A DNA stretch of 64,000 nucleotides from Streptomyces kurssanovii (GCF_014649695.1 NZ_BMTN01000009.1:124001-188000); one strand, 5' to 3'; positions 1-8,864 are shown, numbered from the stretch's first letter. The notes: generated by a model not told the origin, from the letters alone. Made by a program: numbers and translations.

Positions 1-191
1 GCATCGGCCGGCAGCTCTACGAGCGGGAGTTGGCAGAGGCGCGCGCACTCGGCGCGGACGTGATCGAGACGGTGGTGCTCGCGTCCAATGAGGACGGGCT
101 CCAATTCGCCCTGTCCCGGGGGTTCAGCGAGATCGAGCGGTATCTGCTTCCGGGCGACAGCGTGCCGTACATCGACCTCCGGCTGACCTGA
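1..191 (+). CDS. GNAT-type acetyltransferase, C-terminal fragment (cut by window start)
   Basis: Only the last 62 codons are present; the frame is open from base 3 to the TGA at 189-191. The fragment ends with the pattern of a GNAT fold: a helix rich in E, R and A (GRQLYERELAEARALG), then VIETVVLASNEDGLQFALSRGF, split as strand plus 'N-x-x-x-x-x-F-x-x-x-x-G-F', the usual end of motif B and the last acetyl-CoA-contacting helix. Substrate cannot be inferred. The N-terminal acetyl-CoA loop lies outside the window, so family assignment rests on the tail only. Confidence 0.6.
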   Translation, partial: IGRQLYERELAEARALGADVIETVVLASNEDGLQFALSRGFSEIERYLLPGDSVPYIDLRLT

Positions 192-400
192 ACGGGCCGG
201 CACGCCGACGCGGCGCGCGACGGCCACGCCGGTCGCCGAGTGGCACGCGCGGTGCGGCGCGGTGCGGCGCAATGCCCGGCCGCCCCGCCCCCGGACGGGG
301 AGGGGCAAAGTGCCGCCGGGGCAACGAGGTTGGCGCGGATTGATATGGGCATGCCATTTAAGCCGCGTGCCCCACACCGCCGGCCGACCAGGAGGACGCA

Positions 401-1168
401 TTGCGCAGCACGTCACGTATCCGCAGGGTCTCGCTCGTTCTCGGCAGTGCCGTCGTGCTCGTCATGGCGTCATCCGGCAGCGCCGTCGCCGCCCCGCCCG
501 CAGCCCTGCCCGCCGACGCGGACGGACTGGAGCAGACCTTCCAGCCGGCCTACGACTACGACACGGACGGGTGCTATCCCACACCCGCCATCGGACCGGA
601 CGGGACCATAGCCGCCGGACTCAAGACGACCGGCGCGGTCAACGGTCAGTGCCGTGACGCATGGGACCTCGACAACACCAACGGATACGCGCGCCACAAG
701 TGCAACAACGGCTGGTGCGCGATCATGTACGGCCTCTACTTCGAGAAGGACCAGGCCGTCGCCGGCAGCGGACTCGGTGGGCACCGCCACGACTGGGAGC
801 ACGTCGTGGTGTGGGTGCAGAACAACGAGGCGCGGTACGTGGCCACCTCCGCCCACGGCGACTTCGACATCCACGGCCGTGACCGCATCCGGTGGGACGG
901 CACACACCCGAAGATCGTCTACCACAAGGACGGCATAGGCACGCACTGCTTCCGCCCGGCGAACTCCAACGACGAGCCGCCGGAGAACCATTACCACGGC
1001 TGGCAGTTCCCCCGCCTCGTCGGCTGGAACGGCTACCCGGCAGGCCTGCGCGACAAGCTGAGTCAGGCCCAGTTCGGCAGGGCCGTCTTCGGTCTGAAGG
1101 ACGGGAATTTCAACTACCGCCTGGAGAAGGCGAAGCCGGCCGGCATTCCGTTCGACCCCCACGCCTGA
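401..1168 (+). CDS. Secreted Nep1-like (NPP1 family) necrosis-inducing protein
   Basis: 255 aa with a signal peptide of about 30 residues (RIRR, hydrophobic stretch, SAVA). The mature protein carries the NLP hallmark heptapeptide GHRHDWE at residues 127-133, followed by HVVVWV, inside the central beta-sandwich. Family knowledge: NLPs are secreted, bind plant sphingolipids (GIPCs) and permeabilise eudicot membranes; the heptapeptide holds the metal-binding acidic and His residues. Four Cys (residues 58, 84, 101, 106) could form disulfides. I chose the TTG at 401 because AGGAGG sits just upstream, at about 390-395; no in-frame ATG lies between it and the signal peptide. The gene stands alone, with no obvious operator. 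Complete length and intact heptapeptide argue for a functional protein; activity on plants is inference. Confidence 0.88.
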   Translation: MRSTSRIRRVSLVLGSAVVLVMASSGSAVAAPPAALPADADGLEQTFQPAYDYDTDGCYPTPAIGPDGTIAAGLKTTGAVNGQCRDAWDLDNTNGYARHKCNNGWCAIMYGLYFEKDQAVAGSGLGGHRHDWEHVVVWVQNNEARYVATSAHGDFDIHGRDRIRWDGTHPKIVYHKDGIGTHCFRPANSNDEPPENHYHGWQFPRLVGWNGYPAGLRDKLSQAQFGRAVFGLKDGNFNYRLEKAKPAGIPFDPHA

Positions 1169-1357
1169 GGACGCCGCCGGGGGTGGACGCCTGTTTCACA
1201 TGCGTCCGTCCGTCGCCCGGTGGCCACGGTCCACAGGAACGCGGCCCGGGCCCTCCGGTGGATGCCGGGGCCCGCGGGACCTTCTGGGTGCGCCCGGCGG
1301 GCTGTATGGCGGCGCCGCACCGGCCCGGCGGGAAGGCCGGTTCAGCGCTTCAGTGGA

Positions 1358-2635
1358 TCATCTCGTGACCGTCCACTTCTGGTTGGCCGCACCGGTACAG
1401 GTCCAGAGCTGGAGCCGGGTCCCGTTGGCGGAGCTGTTGCCACTGGCGTCGAGGCACTTGTTCGCCTGGGGGTTGACGATGTCGCGCGCCGCGTTGGCGT
1501 CCCAGCGCTGGGCTCCCGAACCGTTGCAGTCCCAGAGTTGTACGAGGGTGCCGTCGGCGGTGCCGCCGGAGGCGGCGTCGAGGCACTTGCCGAGCGCCCT
1601 GATGGTGCCGTCGGTGCCCACGCTCCAGCGCTGGGCCGCGGTGCCGTTGCAGTCGTAGAGCTGTACGGGAGTGCCGTTGGCCGTGTTCGCTCCTGCCACG
1701 TCCACGCACTTGCCGCCGATGCCGGTGATCGGCCCGCCGGTCGCCGGGCTGTCACCCGTGGTGACCCGCACATGGTCGACGACGAGCTGCTGGGGGAAGA
1801 CCGTGCTGCCGTCGGGGTCACCGGGCCAGTAGCCGCCGACCGCGAGATTCAGGATGATGAAGAACGGCTTGTCGAACACCCATTGGCGGCCGCCCAGATC
1901 GGCCGGCGTACGGGTCTGGTAGACCGTGCCGTCCACCGACCACGTCACCTTGTTCGGCGACCAGTCGACGGCGAAGGTGTGGAAGGCGTCGGCGAAGGCC
2001 TGGCCACCGGGGAGCGTGTATCCGGCACCGATGCCGCCGGACCCCGAGTAACCGGGGCCGTGCAGGGTGCCGTGGACGGTGGACGGTTCGAAGCCGACGT
2101 TCTCCATGATGTCGATCTCGCCCGAGGCGGGCCAGCCGATCTGCCCGATGTCGTTCCCGAGCATCCAGAAGGCGGGCCACATGCCCTGCCCGCGGGGCAC
2201 CTTGAGCCGGGCCTCGACCCGGCCGTAGGTGGTGGTGAACTTGCCCGCGGTGTTCAGCCGGGCCGAGGTGTACTCGCAACGGCCGTACCAGCACTGGTAG
2301 TCGCCGGGGTTCTCGCGGCGGGCGGTGATGACCAGGTGGCCCTGCCCATCGAGCGCGGCGTTCCGGTTGCCGGCCGTGTAGTACTGCCGCTCGTGGTTGT
2401 TGACGTTGTCGCCGGTCTCGATCTGCCACTTGCCGCTGTCGACGGCGGAGCCGGCGGGCCCGTCGAAGTTGTCGGAGAACGTGACGGCGGCGACCTCGGC
2501 GGCCGGGCGGAGGGCGGGGTCCGCCTGTGGTGAAGGCGCCGGCGCACCGGTCGCCAGGCCGGTGCCGACCGTGGCCAGGACCAGGACGGAGACGACGGTC
2601 GCGAGAAGGCGCCGTGGGGAGCGCGGGGAGTCCAT
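1358..2635 (-). CDS. Secreted GH16 endo-beta-1,3-glucanase (laminarinase-like) with C-terminal CBM13 lectin domain
   Basis: 425 aa. Order: signal peptide (about 1-30), GH16 jelly-roll catalytic domain (about 50-290), then a ricin-B/CBM13 trefoil (about 297-425) with three QxW-type repeats (AAQRW, GAQRW, ANQKW). The catalytic signature GEIDIMEN is at residues 172-179, giving E173 as nucleophile, D175 as helper and E178 as acid/base. The extra Met in EIDIME is the laminarinase-type form of the motif rather than the lichenase type. It probably cleaves beta-1,3 or mixed-linkage glucan outside the cell, with the trefoil holding substrate. Transcribed away from the divergent MFS gene; two inverted repeats lie directly upstream of the ATG. 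Confidence 0.9.
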   Translation of the reverse strand: MDSPRSPRRLLATVVSVLVLATVGTGLATGAPAPSPQADPALRPAAEVAAVTFSDNFDGPAGSAVDSGKWQIETGDNVNNHERQYYTAGNRNAALDGQGHLVITARRENPGDYQCWYGRCEYTSARLNTAGKFTTTYGRVEARLKVPRGQGMWPAFWMLGNDIGQIGWPASGEIDIMENVGFEPSTVHGTLHGPGYSGSGGIGAGYTLPGGQAFADAFHTFAVDWSPNKVTWSVDGTVYQTRTPADLGGRQWVFDKPFFIILNLAVGGYWPGDPDGSTVFPQQLVVDHVRVTTGDSPATGGPITGIGGKCVDVAGANTANGTPVQLYDCNGTAAQRWSVGTDGTIRALGKCLDAASGGTADGTLVQLWDCNGSGAQRWDANAARDIVNPQANKCLDASGNSSANGTRLQLWTCTGAANQKWTVTR

Positions 2636-2667
2636 GACTCTCCCTTCCGATGCGTGAGGGAGGAAGT

Positions 2668-2695
2668 AGCTCCTGTCATGGATATGACAGGAGCT
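2668..2695. promoter_or_regulatory. Perfect 12-bp inverted repeat upstream of GH16 gene
   Basis: Arms AGCTCCTGTCAT (2668-2679) and ATGACAGGAGCT (2684-2695) are exact reverse complements around a 4-base centre. It sits 33-60 bases upstream of the GH16 start codon, so it lies in the promoter or leader. It could be a regulator operator or an RNA hairpin in the leader; the sequence alone does not decide. It touches the next inverted repeat. Confidence 0.6.
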
Positions 2696-2729
2696 TAGTT
2701 CATTACGTGATTTAAGAAGTGAACTAAGC
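2693..2729. promoter_or_regulatory. Perfect 10-bp inverted repeat, likely operator in the GH16/MFS divergent promoter region
   Basis: GCTTAGTTCA (2693-2702) and TGAACTAAGC (2720-2729) are exact reverse complements with 17 bases between. The AT-rich makeup, unusual for this genome, and the overlap with the neighbouring repeat suggest regulatory DNA. The region is shared by GH16 (minus) and the MFS gene (plus). Confidence 0.6.
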
Positions 2730-2874
2730 GACTGTCAAGGGTTTGGTACGGACCTGACTCGGGCTCGGTATCAGGTGTCACCACCCTGCAAAAGGGCGCG
2801 CTTGCAATCAAATGCGTCTGCAACTATTGTCGACGCCTGTAAGGTGCACTCGCAAACCTCTGAAAGGTCCTCCC

Positions 2875-4143
2875 ATGCCTCTTGCGCTGCTGGCCCTGGC
2901 TGTCGGTGCCTTCGGCATCGGCACCACCGAGTTCGTGATCATGGGGTTGCTCCCCGAGGTCGCGGCCGACTTCGGGGTCTCGATCCCCACCTCGGGTCTG
3001 CTGGTGACCGGCTACGCCCTCGGTGTGGTCGTCGGCGCCCCACTGATGACCGCACTCGGCGCCAAGGTGTCCCGCAAGCGGATGCTGATGCTGCTGATGG
3101 GCCTCTTCGTCGTCGGCAACGTCCTGTCGGCCCTGGCGCCCACCTTCGGCATGATGCTCACCGGCCGGATCGTGGCCTCCCTGGCCCACGGCGCGTTCTT
3201 CGGCATCGGTTCCGTCGTGGCCGCAGGACTGGTCGCCCCGGACAAGAAGGCCGGCGCGATCGCGATGATGTTCACCGGCCTGACCGTCGCCAACGTGGTC
3301 GGTGTCCCCGGGGGCACCCTGATCGGGCAGTCCATCGGCTGGCGCACCACCTTCATGATCGTCGCCCTGCTCGGTGTCATCGGCCTGGTCGGCATCGCCC
3401 GGCTCGTCCCCGACATGCCGAAGCCGCAGGGCGTGCGGCTGCGCGACGAGGTGGCCGCGTTCAAGAACGCCCAGGTGCTGCTCGCCATGGCGATGACCGT
3501 GCTCGGCTTCGGCGGGGTGTTCGCCGCCATCACCTACATCGCGCCGATGATGACCGAGGTCGCCGGCTTCGCCGACACGTCAGTCACCTGGCTGCTCGTC
3601 CTCTTCGGAGTCGGCATGGTCGGCGGCAACCTGCTCGGCGGCAAGTACGCCGACAAGCACCTCATGCCCCTGCTCTACACGACTCTGACCGCGCTGGCCG
3701 TGGTTCTGGGCCTGTTCACCGTCACCGCGCACCACAAGGTCCTGGCCGCGATCTCGATCCTGCTGATCGGAGCCCTCGGCTTCGCGACCGTGCCCCCGCT
3801 GCAGAAGCGCGTGCTGGACCAGGCCCACGGTGCCCCGACGCTGGCCTCCGCCGTCAACATCGGCGCCTTCAACCTCGGCAACGCGCTGTCCGCCTGGCTC
3901 GGCGGCATCGTGATCGCCGCCGGCATGGGGCTCACCGCTCCCAACTGGGTCGGCGCGGTCCTCGCCGCGGCCGCGCTCGTCCTCGCGGTCCTCTCCGCCT
4001 TCCTCGAACGCCGGGAGTCCGGCGGAGGCAGTCGTGTCCTCGCCGGGTCCACGGCTGCGGATCCGGCCACCGCGACCGTCGGCGCCACGACCGCGGCCGT
4101 GACGGCAGCAGAACAGGCACCGGTCACCGCGGCACGCCGCTGA
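2875..4143 (+). CDS. MFS efflux transporter, DHA1 (AraJ/YdhP-like) family
   Basis: 422 aa, about 12 hydrophobic segments. The opening 'GAFGIGTTEFVIMGLLP' is typical of the DHA1 drug/sugar efflux group, and KVSRKR in the loop after TM2 is the MFS motif-A region. The C-terminal 30 or so residues are a hydrophilic Ala/Thr-rich tail. I prefer the ATG at 2875 (GAAAGG at 2862-2867) over an ATG 63 bases upstream, because the extra residues (RLQLLSTPVRCTRK) do not fit this family. A short TTGCA/TGCAA pair (2802-2806, 2819-2823) upstream could be a regulator site. A GlcG-like gene follows. Substrate is unknown. Confidence 0.85.
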   Translation: MPLALLALAVGAFGIGTTEFVIMGLLPEVAADFGVSIPTSGLLVTGYALGVVVGAPLMTALGAKVSRKRMLMLLMGLFVVGNVLSALAPTFGMMLTGRIVASLAHGAFFGIGSVVAAGLVAPDKKAGAIAMMFTGLTVANVVGVPGGTLIGQSIGWRTTFMIVALLGVIGLVGIARLVPDMPKPQGVRLRDEVAAFKNAQVLLAMAMTVLGFGGVFAAITYIAPMMTEVAGFADTSVTWLLVLFGVGMVGGNLLGGKYADKHLMPLLYTTLTALAVVLGLFTVTAHHKVLAAISILLIGALGFATVPPLQKRVLDQAHGAPTLASAVNIGAFNLGNALSAWLGGIVIAAGMGLTAPNWVGAVLAAAALVLAVLSAFLERRESGGGSRVLAGSTAADPATATVGATTAAVTAAEQAPVTAARR

Positions 4144-4162
4144 CCCACGACGCCCAGCGGTG

Positions 4163-4293
4163 AACCGCACCGCACCGCGGAACGACACGAAGTAATCAAC
4201 TCGGAACCGCACCGCATCACATCGCATCGCATCGCAGAACCCCACGAAGCAATCAGCGGAACCGCACCGCAGGTATCCGCGGAACCGCACGCA
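4163..4293 (+). repeat. Degenerate intergenic repeat with AACCGCACCGCA units
   Basis: The unit AACCGCACCGCA occurs at 4163-4174, 4205-4216 and 4260-4271, with a shortened copy at 4283-4293. A second unit, ACGAAG(T/C)AATCA, occurs at 4187-4198 and 4244-4255, so the block looks like a decayed duplication of about 55-57 bp, with a small CATCG run (4214-4236) inside. It fills the space between the MFS and GlcG-like genes. Function unknown; replication slippage is a simple explanation. Confidence 0.65.
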
Positions 4294-4315
4294 GCAATAC
4301 AGGAGACCCATCCCC

Positions 4316-4777
4316 ATGAGCACCACCGCCCCCGCCCCGCTGACCGTCCACGACGCGGAGACCCTGCTCGACACGGCCCGCACCGCCGCAGAGGCCGCCG
4401 GTGTCCCCGTCGCCGTCAGCGTCCTCGACGCGGGCGGTCACCTGCTGGCCTTCCGCCGCGACGACCGGGCGGTACTCATCGCCGGTGAGACCAGCACCCG
4501 CAAGGCGTACACCGCGCTCCAACTGGGCGCCCCCACCGCCGATCTCGTCGACGCCGTGCAGCCCGGCGGCCTCTTCCACAGTCTGCCGACCGCGCTCGAC
4601 CGGCCGCTGCTCTTCATCGCCGGCGGCATACCGGTCTTCCGCGACGGACGCCTCGTCGGTGCCGTCGGTGCCGTCGGTGTCGGCGGCGGCGCTCCGGAGC
4701 AGGACCACGGCTTCGCCACAGCCGCTGTCACCGCGCTGGACGGCGGTCCGCGCGTGGACGAGGACCTTGCCGTCTGA
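4316..4777 (+). CDS. GlcG/HbpS-family (DUF336) heme-binding-like protein
   Basis: 153 aa, the usual length of the single-domain family. Recognised from 'VPVAVSVLDAGGHLLAFRRDD', split as a beta strand plus 'DAGGHLLAF', then ETSTRKAYTAL, GGIPVF, and a glycine-rich turn GAVGVGGGAPEQDHGFA; this is the GlcG/HbpS fold. HbpS in Streptomyces is an extracellular heme-binding redox sensor accessory, but this copy has no signal peptide, so a cytoplasmic role is more likely. RBS CAGGAG lies at 4300-4305. It follows the MFS gene on the same strand across a 172-bp repeat-containing gap, so co-transcription is possible but not shown. Actual ligand unknown. Confidence 0.8.
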   Translation: MSTTAPAPLTVHDAETLLDTARTAAEAAGVPVAVSVLDAGGHLLAFRRDDRAVLIAGETSTRKAYTALQLGAPTADLVDAVQPGGLFHSLPTALDRPLLFIAGGIPVFRDGRLVGAVGAVGVGGGAPEQDHGFATAAVTALDGGPRVDEDLAV

Positions 4778-4865
4778 CGTCCGTGGGAACCGACCAGGTC
4801 TACCCGCCGCCGCTGTGGCATCAACTGCCGCAGCGGCGGCGGCGCACGTCCGGCCGGGCCCTGGG

Positions 4866-7193
4866 TCAGACCACGGCGCCGGAACGGTCCCTCGCCTTGC
4901 CACCCTCCTTCACCGGCTTCACGCGCCCGGCACCGCCGGCACCGCGTGACTCGGGGTACCGGGACTGGAGGGCGAGCGCCACGGGCATCGCGGTGAAGAC
5001 GGTGGACGCCATTCCCAGCACCACTCCCGCGAGCAGGGCGATCGAGAAGTCGGTCAGCGAGTCACCGCCCAGGACGGCCAGTGCGACGAGGACGAACAGC
5101 GCCCCCATGCCCGTGTTGACCGTCCGGGGCAGGGTCTGCGCGACGGCCCGGTCCGCCAGGGACTCCAGGGGGATCGAGCCGCCGGCCCTGCGGAGTTCGC
5201 GCAGCCGGTCGAGCACGACGACCGTGTCGTTGACCGAGTAACCGACGACGGTCAGCAGCGCGGCGAGGAAGACGCTGTCCATCGGCTTGCCGAGCCAGGC
5301 GAACAGACCCACCACCAGTGCCACGTCCTGCGTCATCGCGACGACGGCGGCCGTCGCGAACGTCCACCGGAACCGCACGGACAGGTACAGCAGTTGTGCC
5401 GCGACGGCGACGCCGAGCGCGATCAGCGCGTACAGGCGCAGCTCGCTGCCCAGGCTGGGCCCGATGAGATCGTCGCGTTCCACGGTCAACTGCCCTGCCA
5501 CGTCGTCGAGCGCGCCGCGGATCCGCTCCTGCTCGTCGTCACCGCGTTCCTTGGTGCGTACGGAGATCCCGTTGTCGTCGGTCGACTGCACGACCGCGTC
5601 GGGGAATCCGGCGCCGACGACCGCCTCGCGGGCCGTGTCCGCGTCGACGGACCGTTCGGCCGTGTACTGCACGACCCGGCCGCCGGTGAACTCCACCCCG
5701 AACTCCACCCCGCGGACGCCGATCCCGGCCACCGCGAGGAGCACCAGCCCCGAGCAGATCCCGAGCCAGCGGCGCCGGTGCCGCATCAGGCGCGGCGTAC
5801 GCCGCGCCAGCCGCTCGCGCAGCCGCCCCGGCCCGGCCATGCCGGTCAGCGTGGGACGGCGCCGGACGTACGGCACGCTCAGCGCCCACTCGGCGAGCAG
5901 TCGGGTGATCAGCATGGCCGAGACCATCGACGCCAGCACGCCGATCGCGAGGGTCACACCGAAGCCCTTCACGGGGCCGGTCGCGAACACGAACAGCAGC
6001 CCGGCGGCCAGCAGCGTGGTGATGTTCGAGTCGGCCACCGCGCTCCACGCCTTGCTGAATCCGGTCCGCAGCGAGGACCTCAGGTCGCGCTGCCGGGGAC
6101 CGCCGCGGCCGCCCGGGCGTGCGAACTCCTCTCGTGCGCGTTCGAAGACGAGCACGTTGGCGTCCACGGCGATGCCGATGGCCAGCACGAACCCGGCGAG
6201 CCCGGGCAGGGTGAGCGTCGCCCCGAGTGCCACGACGGCGGCGTACGAGATCAGCCCGTACAACGCGAGCGCCACCGTGGCCAGCAGGCCGAGGAGCCGG
6301 TACACGACGATGACGAACAGGCCGGTGCAGAGCAGTCCGATGACCGCCGCCGCCGCGCTGGCCCGGACGGCCTCCGCGCCGAGCGTCGGCCCCACGGTGC
6401 TCTGCTCCACGGTCGTCACCGGCACGGGCAGCGCGCCGCCCTTCACCAGAGCGGCCAGGTCGCGGGCCTCGTCCGGGGTGAAACCGCCGGTGATCTGCGC
6501 GGAGCCGCCTGTGATGCCCGCACCGCAGGGCACACTGCTCTGCATGCCCGGCGCCGACACCACCGTGTCGTCGAGGACGATCGCGACCCTGCGCGCGGGA
6601 TCGGCGGGCGCCGCGCAGGCCGCCTCGCCCGTGATGCGTGCCCACTGCTTCGCCGCGTCGCCGCGGAAGGAGAGGTCGACGGTCCAGCCGCGGCCCTCGA
6701 GGGTGTCGAGCACCGCCTCCGCGTCCTCGACGCCGTCACCGGTGAGGGCGGGCGGGCCGAGCCGCAGAAACTGCCCCGGCGCGTCGGGGTCGGAGAGGAC
6801 GCGCGCGCCGTCCTTCCCGGGAGCGCCCGCGGCCTCCGAGGCCCCGCTGACGGGGTGGAAGGTGAGCTGCGCGGTGCGGCCGATGACCTGCGCGGCCTCG
6901 CGCGGGTCCTTCAGGCCCGGAAGTTCGACGACGATGCGCCGCTCGCCGGAGCGCGCGAGGGAGGGCTCGGTGACGCCGAGCCCGTCGACGCGCCGGCGCA
7001 GCACCTCCATGGCCCGGTCGGTGGCCTCCCGGTCGGCGGTGACGGTGGGGGAGTCCCGGGTCTCGAGGACGATACGGGTTCCGCCCCGCAGGTCCAGGCC
7101 GAGCCGGGCCGGTGTGGTCAGGGCGACGTACAGGGACACGGCGACGACGGCGAGCGCGATCAGCGCCCGCCAGAACGTTGCGCGAGATGACAT
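4866..7193 (-). CDS. secDF: Fused SecD-SecF protein translocase accessory subunit
   Basis: 775 aa, one chain holding SecD (about 1-460) and SecF (about 470-775). SecD shows the first TM, then RLGLDLRGGTRIVLE (D1), the periplasmic P1 region with ELPGLKDPREAAQVIG, and the TM block with GIAVDANVLVFERAREE. SecF begins near RHRRRW and has GVEFTGG and GYSVNDTVVVLDRLRE. SecDF uses the proton gradient to pull secreted proteins away from SecYEG. Streptomycetes normally also carry separate secD and secF genes, so this is probably the second, fused system. The flanking secreted hydrolases are possible clients, but that is only neighbourhood inference. Start ATG at 7193. Confidence 0.92.
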   Translation of the reverse strand: MSSRATFWRALIALAVVAVSLYVALTTPARLGLDLRGGTRIVLETRDSPTVTADREATDRAMEVLRRRVDGLGVTEPSLARSGERRIVVELPGLKDPREAAQVIGRTAQLTFHPVSGASEAAGAPGKDGARVLSDPDAPGQFLRLGPPALTGDGVEDAEAVLDTLEGRGWTVDLSFRGDAAKQWARITGEAACAAPADPARRVAIVLDDTVVSAPGMQSSVPCGAGITGGSAQITGGFTPDEARDLAALVKGGALPVPVTTVEQSTVGPTLGAEAVRASAAAAVIGLLCTGLFVIVVYRLLGLLATVALALYGLISYAAVVALGATLTLPGLAGFVLAIGIAVDANVLVFERAREEFARPGGRGGPRQRDLRSSLRTGFSKAWSAVADSNITTLLAAGLLFVFATGPVKGFGVTLAIGVLASMVSAMLITRLLAEWALSVPYVRRRPTLTGMAGPGRLRERLARRTPRLMRHRRRWLGICSGLVLLAVAGIGVRGVEFGVEFTGGRVVQYTAERSVDADTAREAVVGAGFPDAVVQSTDDNGISVRTKERGDDEQERIRGALDDVAGQLTVERDDLIGPSLGSELRLYALIALGVAVAAQLLYLSVRFRWTFATAAVVAMTQDVALVVGLFAWLGKPMDSVFLAALLTVVGYSVNDTVVVLDRLRELRRAGGSIPLESLADRAVAQTLPRTVNTGMGALFVLVALAVLGGDSLTDFSIALLAGVVLGMASTVFTAMPVALALQSRYPESRGAGGAGRVKPVKEGGKARDRSGAVV

Positions 7194-7353
7194 GGATGCT
7201 CCACGGGCAGCACGCAGGCGCGCCCGGCGCCTGCGCTGATTGAGGACGCGAGAAAGAGGACGTCACGCCACCGGTCCGCGGACACGCCGCGGTACCGGAC
7301 GGCGGACGCCTGGGGGCCCTGTCGGCGGATCGGCCGTGACAGGCCCCGGAACG

Positions 7354-7776
7354 TCAGCTGTGCCGGGTGGAGGGGGGACCGCGGGTGTGCCGCGGGTCGT
7401 ACACGCCGGAGGGCGGGGCGCGTTCCTGGCGCGGGCCTGCCGTCTCACGGCCGTGCGGGGGATGATCGTGCGTTGACACCGGGGCACCGGGCAGCGCCGG
7501 GGGAGTGCCGGGCGGCCGCTGGGTGTTCTCCGCGGCCAGAAGTTGGGGGACCGCTGCGACAGGCCGGGCCTGGAGTGTGTTCGGCACGGTCCGGTGCGCC
7601 GCGACGGGTCGGAGGGGAGTACCCGCGTCCGCCGTGGGGGGTGCCACCGCGACGGGGCCGGCGACGGGCTGCGCACCGTGGCCGGTGGTGCCGGTGAGGA
7701 GGAGGAACACCGACCAGACGCCGAAGAGGGCTGCCGGCAGCGCGGTCGCGAGGACGAGACGGACGCTTCTCCCCAT
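7354..7776 (-). CDS. Hypothetical small membrane or exported protein
   Basis: 140 aa. The ATG at 7776 is preceded by GGGAGGCGGG, a good RBS. The first 30 residues (MGRSVRLVLATALPAALFG then VWSVFLLL) form one clear hydrophobic segment; the rest is low-complexity, rich in P, A, T, R and H, with no recognisable domain. It may be a secreted or membrane-anchored extracytoplasmic peptide. It lies between secDF and the ABC importer, on the secDF strand. I do not recognise a family. The RBS and signal-like start support it; the featureless tail lowers confidence. Confidence 0.45.
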   Translation of the reverse strand: MGRSVRLVLATALPAALFGVWSVFLLLTGTTGHGAQPVAGPVAVAPPTADAGTPLRPVAAHRTVPNTLQARPVAAVPQLLAAENTQRPPGTPPALPGAPVSTHDHPPHGRETAGPRQERAPPSGVYDPRHTRGPPSTRHS

Positions 7777-8015
7777 CCCGCCTCCCTCACCGGTCGTCGC
7801 TGCCCGGGGACGTCCGACTCCCGCCGGACGTCTGCCGCCGCTCAGCCTAGAGCCTGGGGAGCGCACCGCCGCCCTGGGTCTCGAACTCCGCGGGGTGTCC
7901 GAAGGATGGAACACCTGGTGGACGGCTCCGGCGCACCACGCATCCCGTGGCTTACGATCTCGGCGGACGGTCGCGGACCGCGGCCTTCCGTGTCTCCCCA
8001 ATCCTGGAGGTCATC

Positions 8016-8864
8016 GTGTTCGGGACGGCCAGCGGCCATCGCAGCCACCGCAGCAGCTTCCGCGTCCGCGCCACGGCCGGTGCCGTGGCCGCGGGGATGT
8101 TCCTCGCCGTCGGATGCGGCTCCTCCGACGAAGGACCGGGCGAGGCCGCGGGAGGCGTCCCCGTGGTCGAGAAGGGCAAACTGACCACCTGCACCCACCT
8201 GCCGTACCCGCCGTTCCAGTTCGAGCAGGGCGGCAAGGTCGTCGGCTTCGACGTCGCGCTGATCGACCTGGTGGCGAAGAACCTCGACGTCGAGCAGAAG
8301 ATCCTCGACACGCCGTTCGAGAACTTCAAGACCGGCGCGTTCCTCAATTCCGGGGAGTGCGACCTGGCCGCGGCCGGTATGACCATCACCGAGGATCGCA
8401 AGAAGAACGTGGACTTCTCCGTCCCCTACTTCGACGCGACGCAGGCGCTGCTGGCGACCAAGAAGAGCGGGGTGACGTCGCTCGACGAGGTCAAGTCCGG
8501 GAAGAAGAAGCTCGGCGCCCAGGCGGAGACCACCGGCGAGAGCTACGCCAAGAGCCAGGGCTTCGACCCCGTCGCCTTCGAGAGCTCTGACGCCGTGCTG
8601 AACGGGCTGCGCACCGGCCAGGTCGACGCGGTGATCATCGACTACCCCGTGGTCCAGGGCTGGCTGAAGGACAAGGCGAACGCCTCCCAGTTCGCCCTCG
8701 GCCAGAACATCGAGACCGGTGAGCAGTACGGCTTCTCGGTGAAGAAGGGCAACGACAAGCTGCGCGCCGCCATCGACAAGGCGATCCAGGACGCCCGCGC
8801 CGACGGCACCTACGACAAGCTCTACAAGCAGTGGATCGGCCCGCTGCCCAAGGCACAGTCGTGA
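8016..8864 (+). CDS. Polar amino-acid ABC transporter, substrate-binding lipoprotein
   Basis: 282 aa, SBP_bac_3 family. The GTG at 8016 follows CTGGAGG by a few bases and gives a normal signal sequence; an ATG 69 bases upstream adds unlikely residues. Lipobox LAVGC with the acylated Cys near residue 33 anchors it outside the membrane. Domain landmarks: YPPFQF near the N-lobe, [32 protein letters not shown], then [10 protein letters not shown] and [10 protein letters not shown] at the end, all typical of glutamate/glutamine/His/Arg-type binding proteins. First gene of a three-gene importer; its TGA overlaps the permease GTG by 4 bases. Exact ligand cannot be read. Confidence 0.92.
   Translation: MFGTASGHRSHRSSFRVRATAGAVAAGMFLAVGCGSSDEGPGEAAGGVPVVEKGKLTTCTHLPYPPFQFEQGGKVVGFDVALIDLVAKNLDVEQKILDTPFENFKTGAFLNSGECDLAAAGMTITEDRKKNVDFSVPYFDATQALLATKKSGVTSLDEVKSGKKKLGAQAETTGESYAKSQGFDPVAFESSDAVLNGLRTGQVDAVIIDYPVVQGWLKDKANASQFALGQNIETGEQYGFSVKKGNDKLRAAIDKAIQDARADGTYDKLYKQWIGPLPKAQS

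Noticed and set aside
2802-2823. TTGCA/TGCAA pair before the MFS gene as an operator
   Set aside because: Arms are only five bases and no matching regulator is adjacent; mentioned in the gene entry but not listed as a site.
5287-7239. Long open frame (650 codons) on the plus strand
   Set aside because: It lies antisense to the clearly recognisable SecDF gene, is rich in Ser, Arg and Pro, and has no domain; a by-product of GC-rich codon use.
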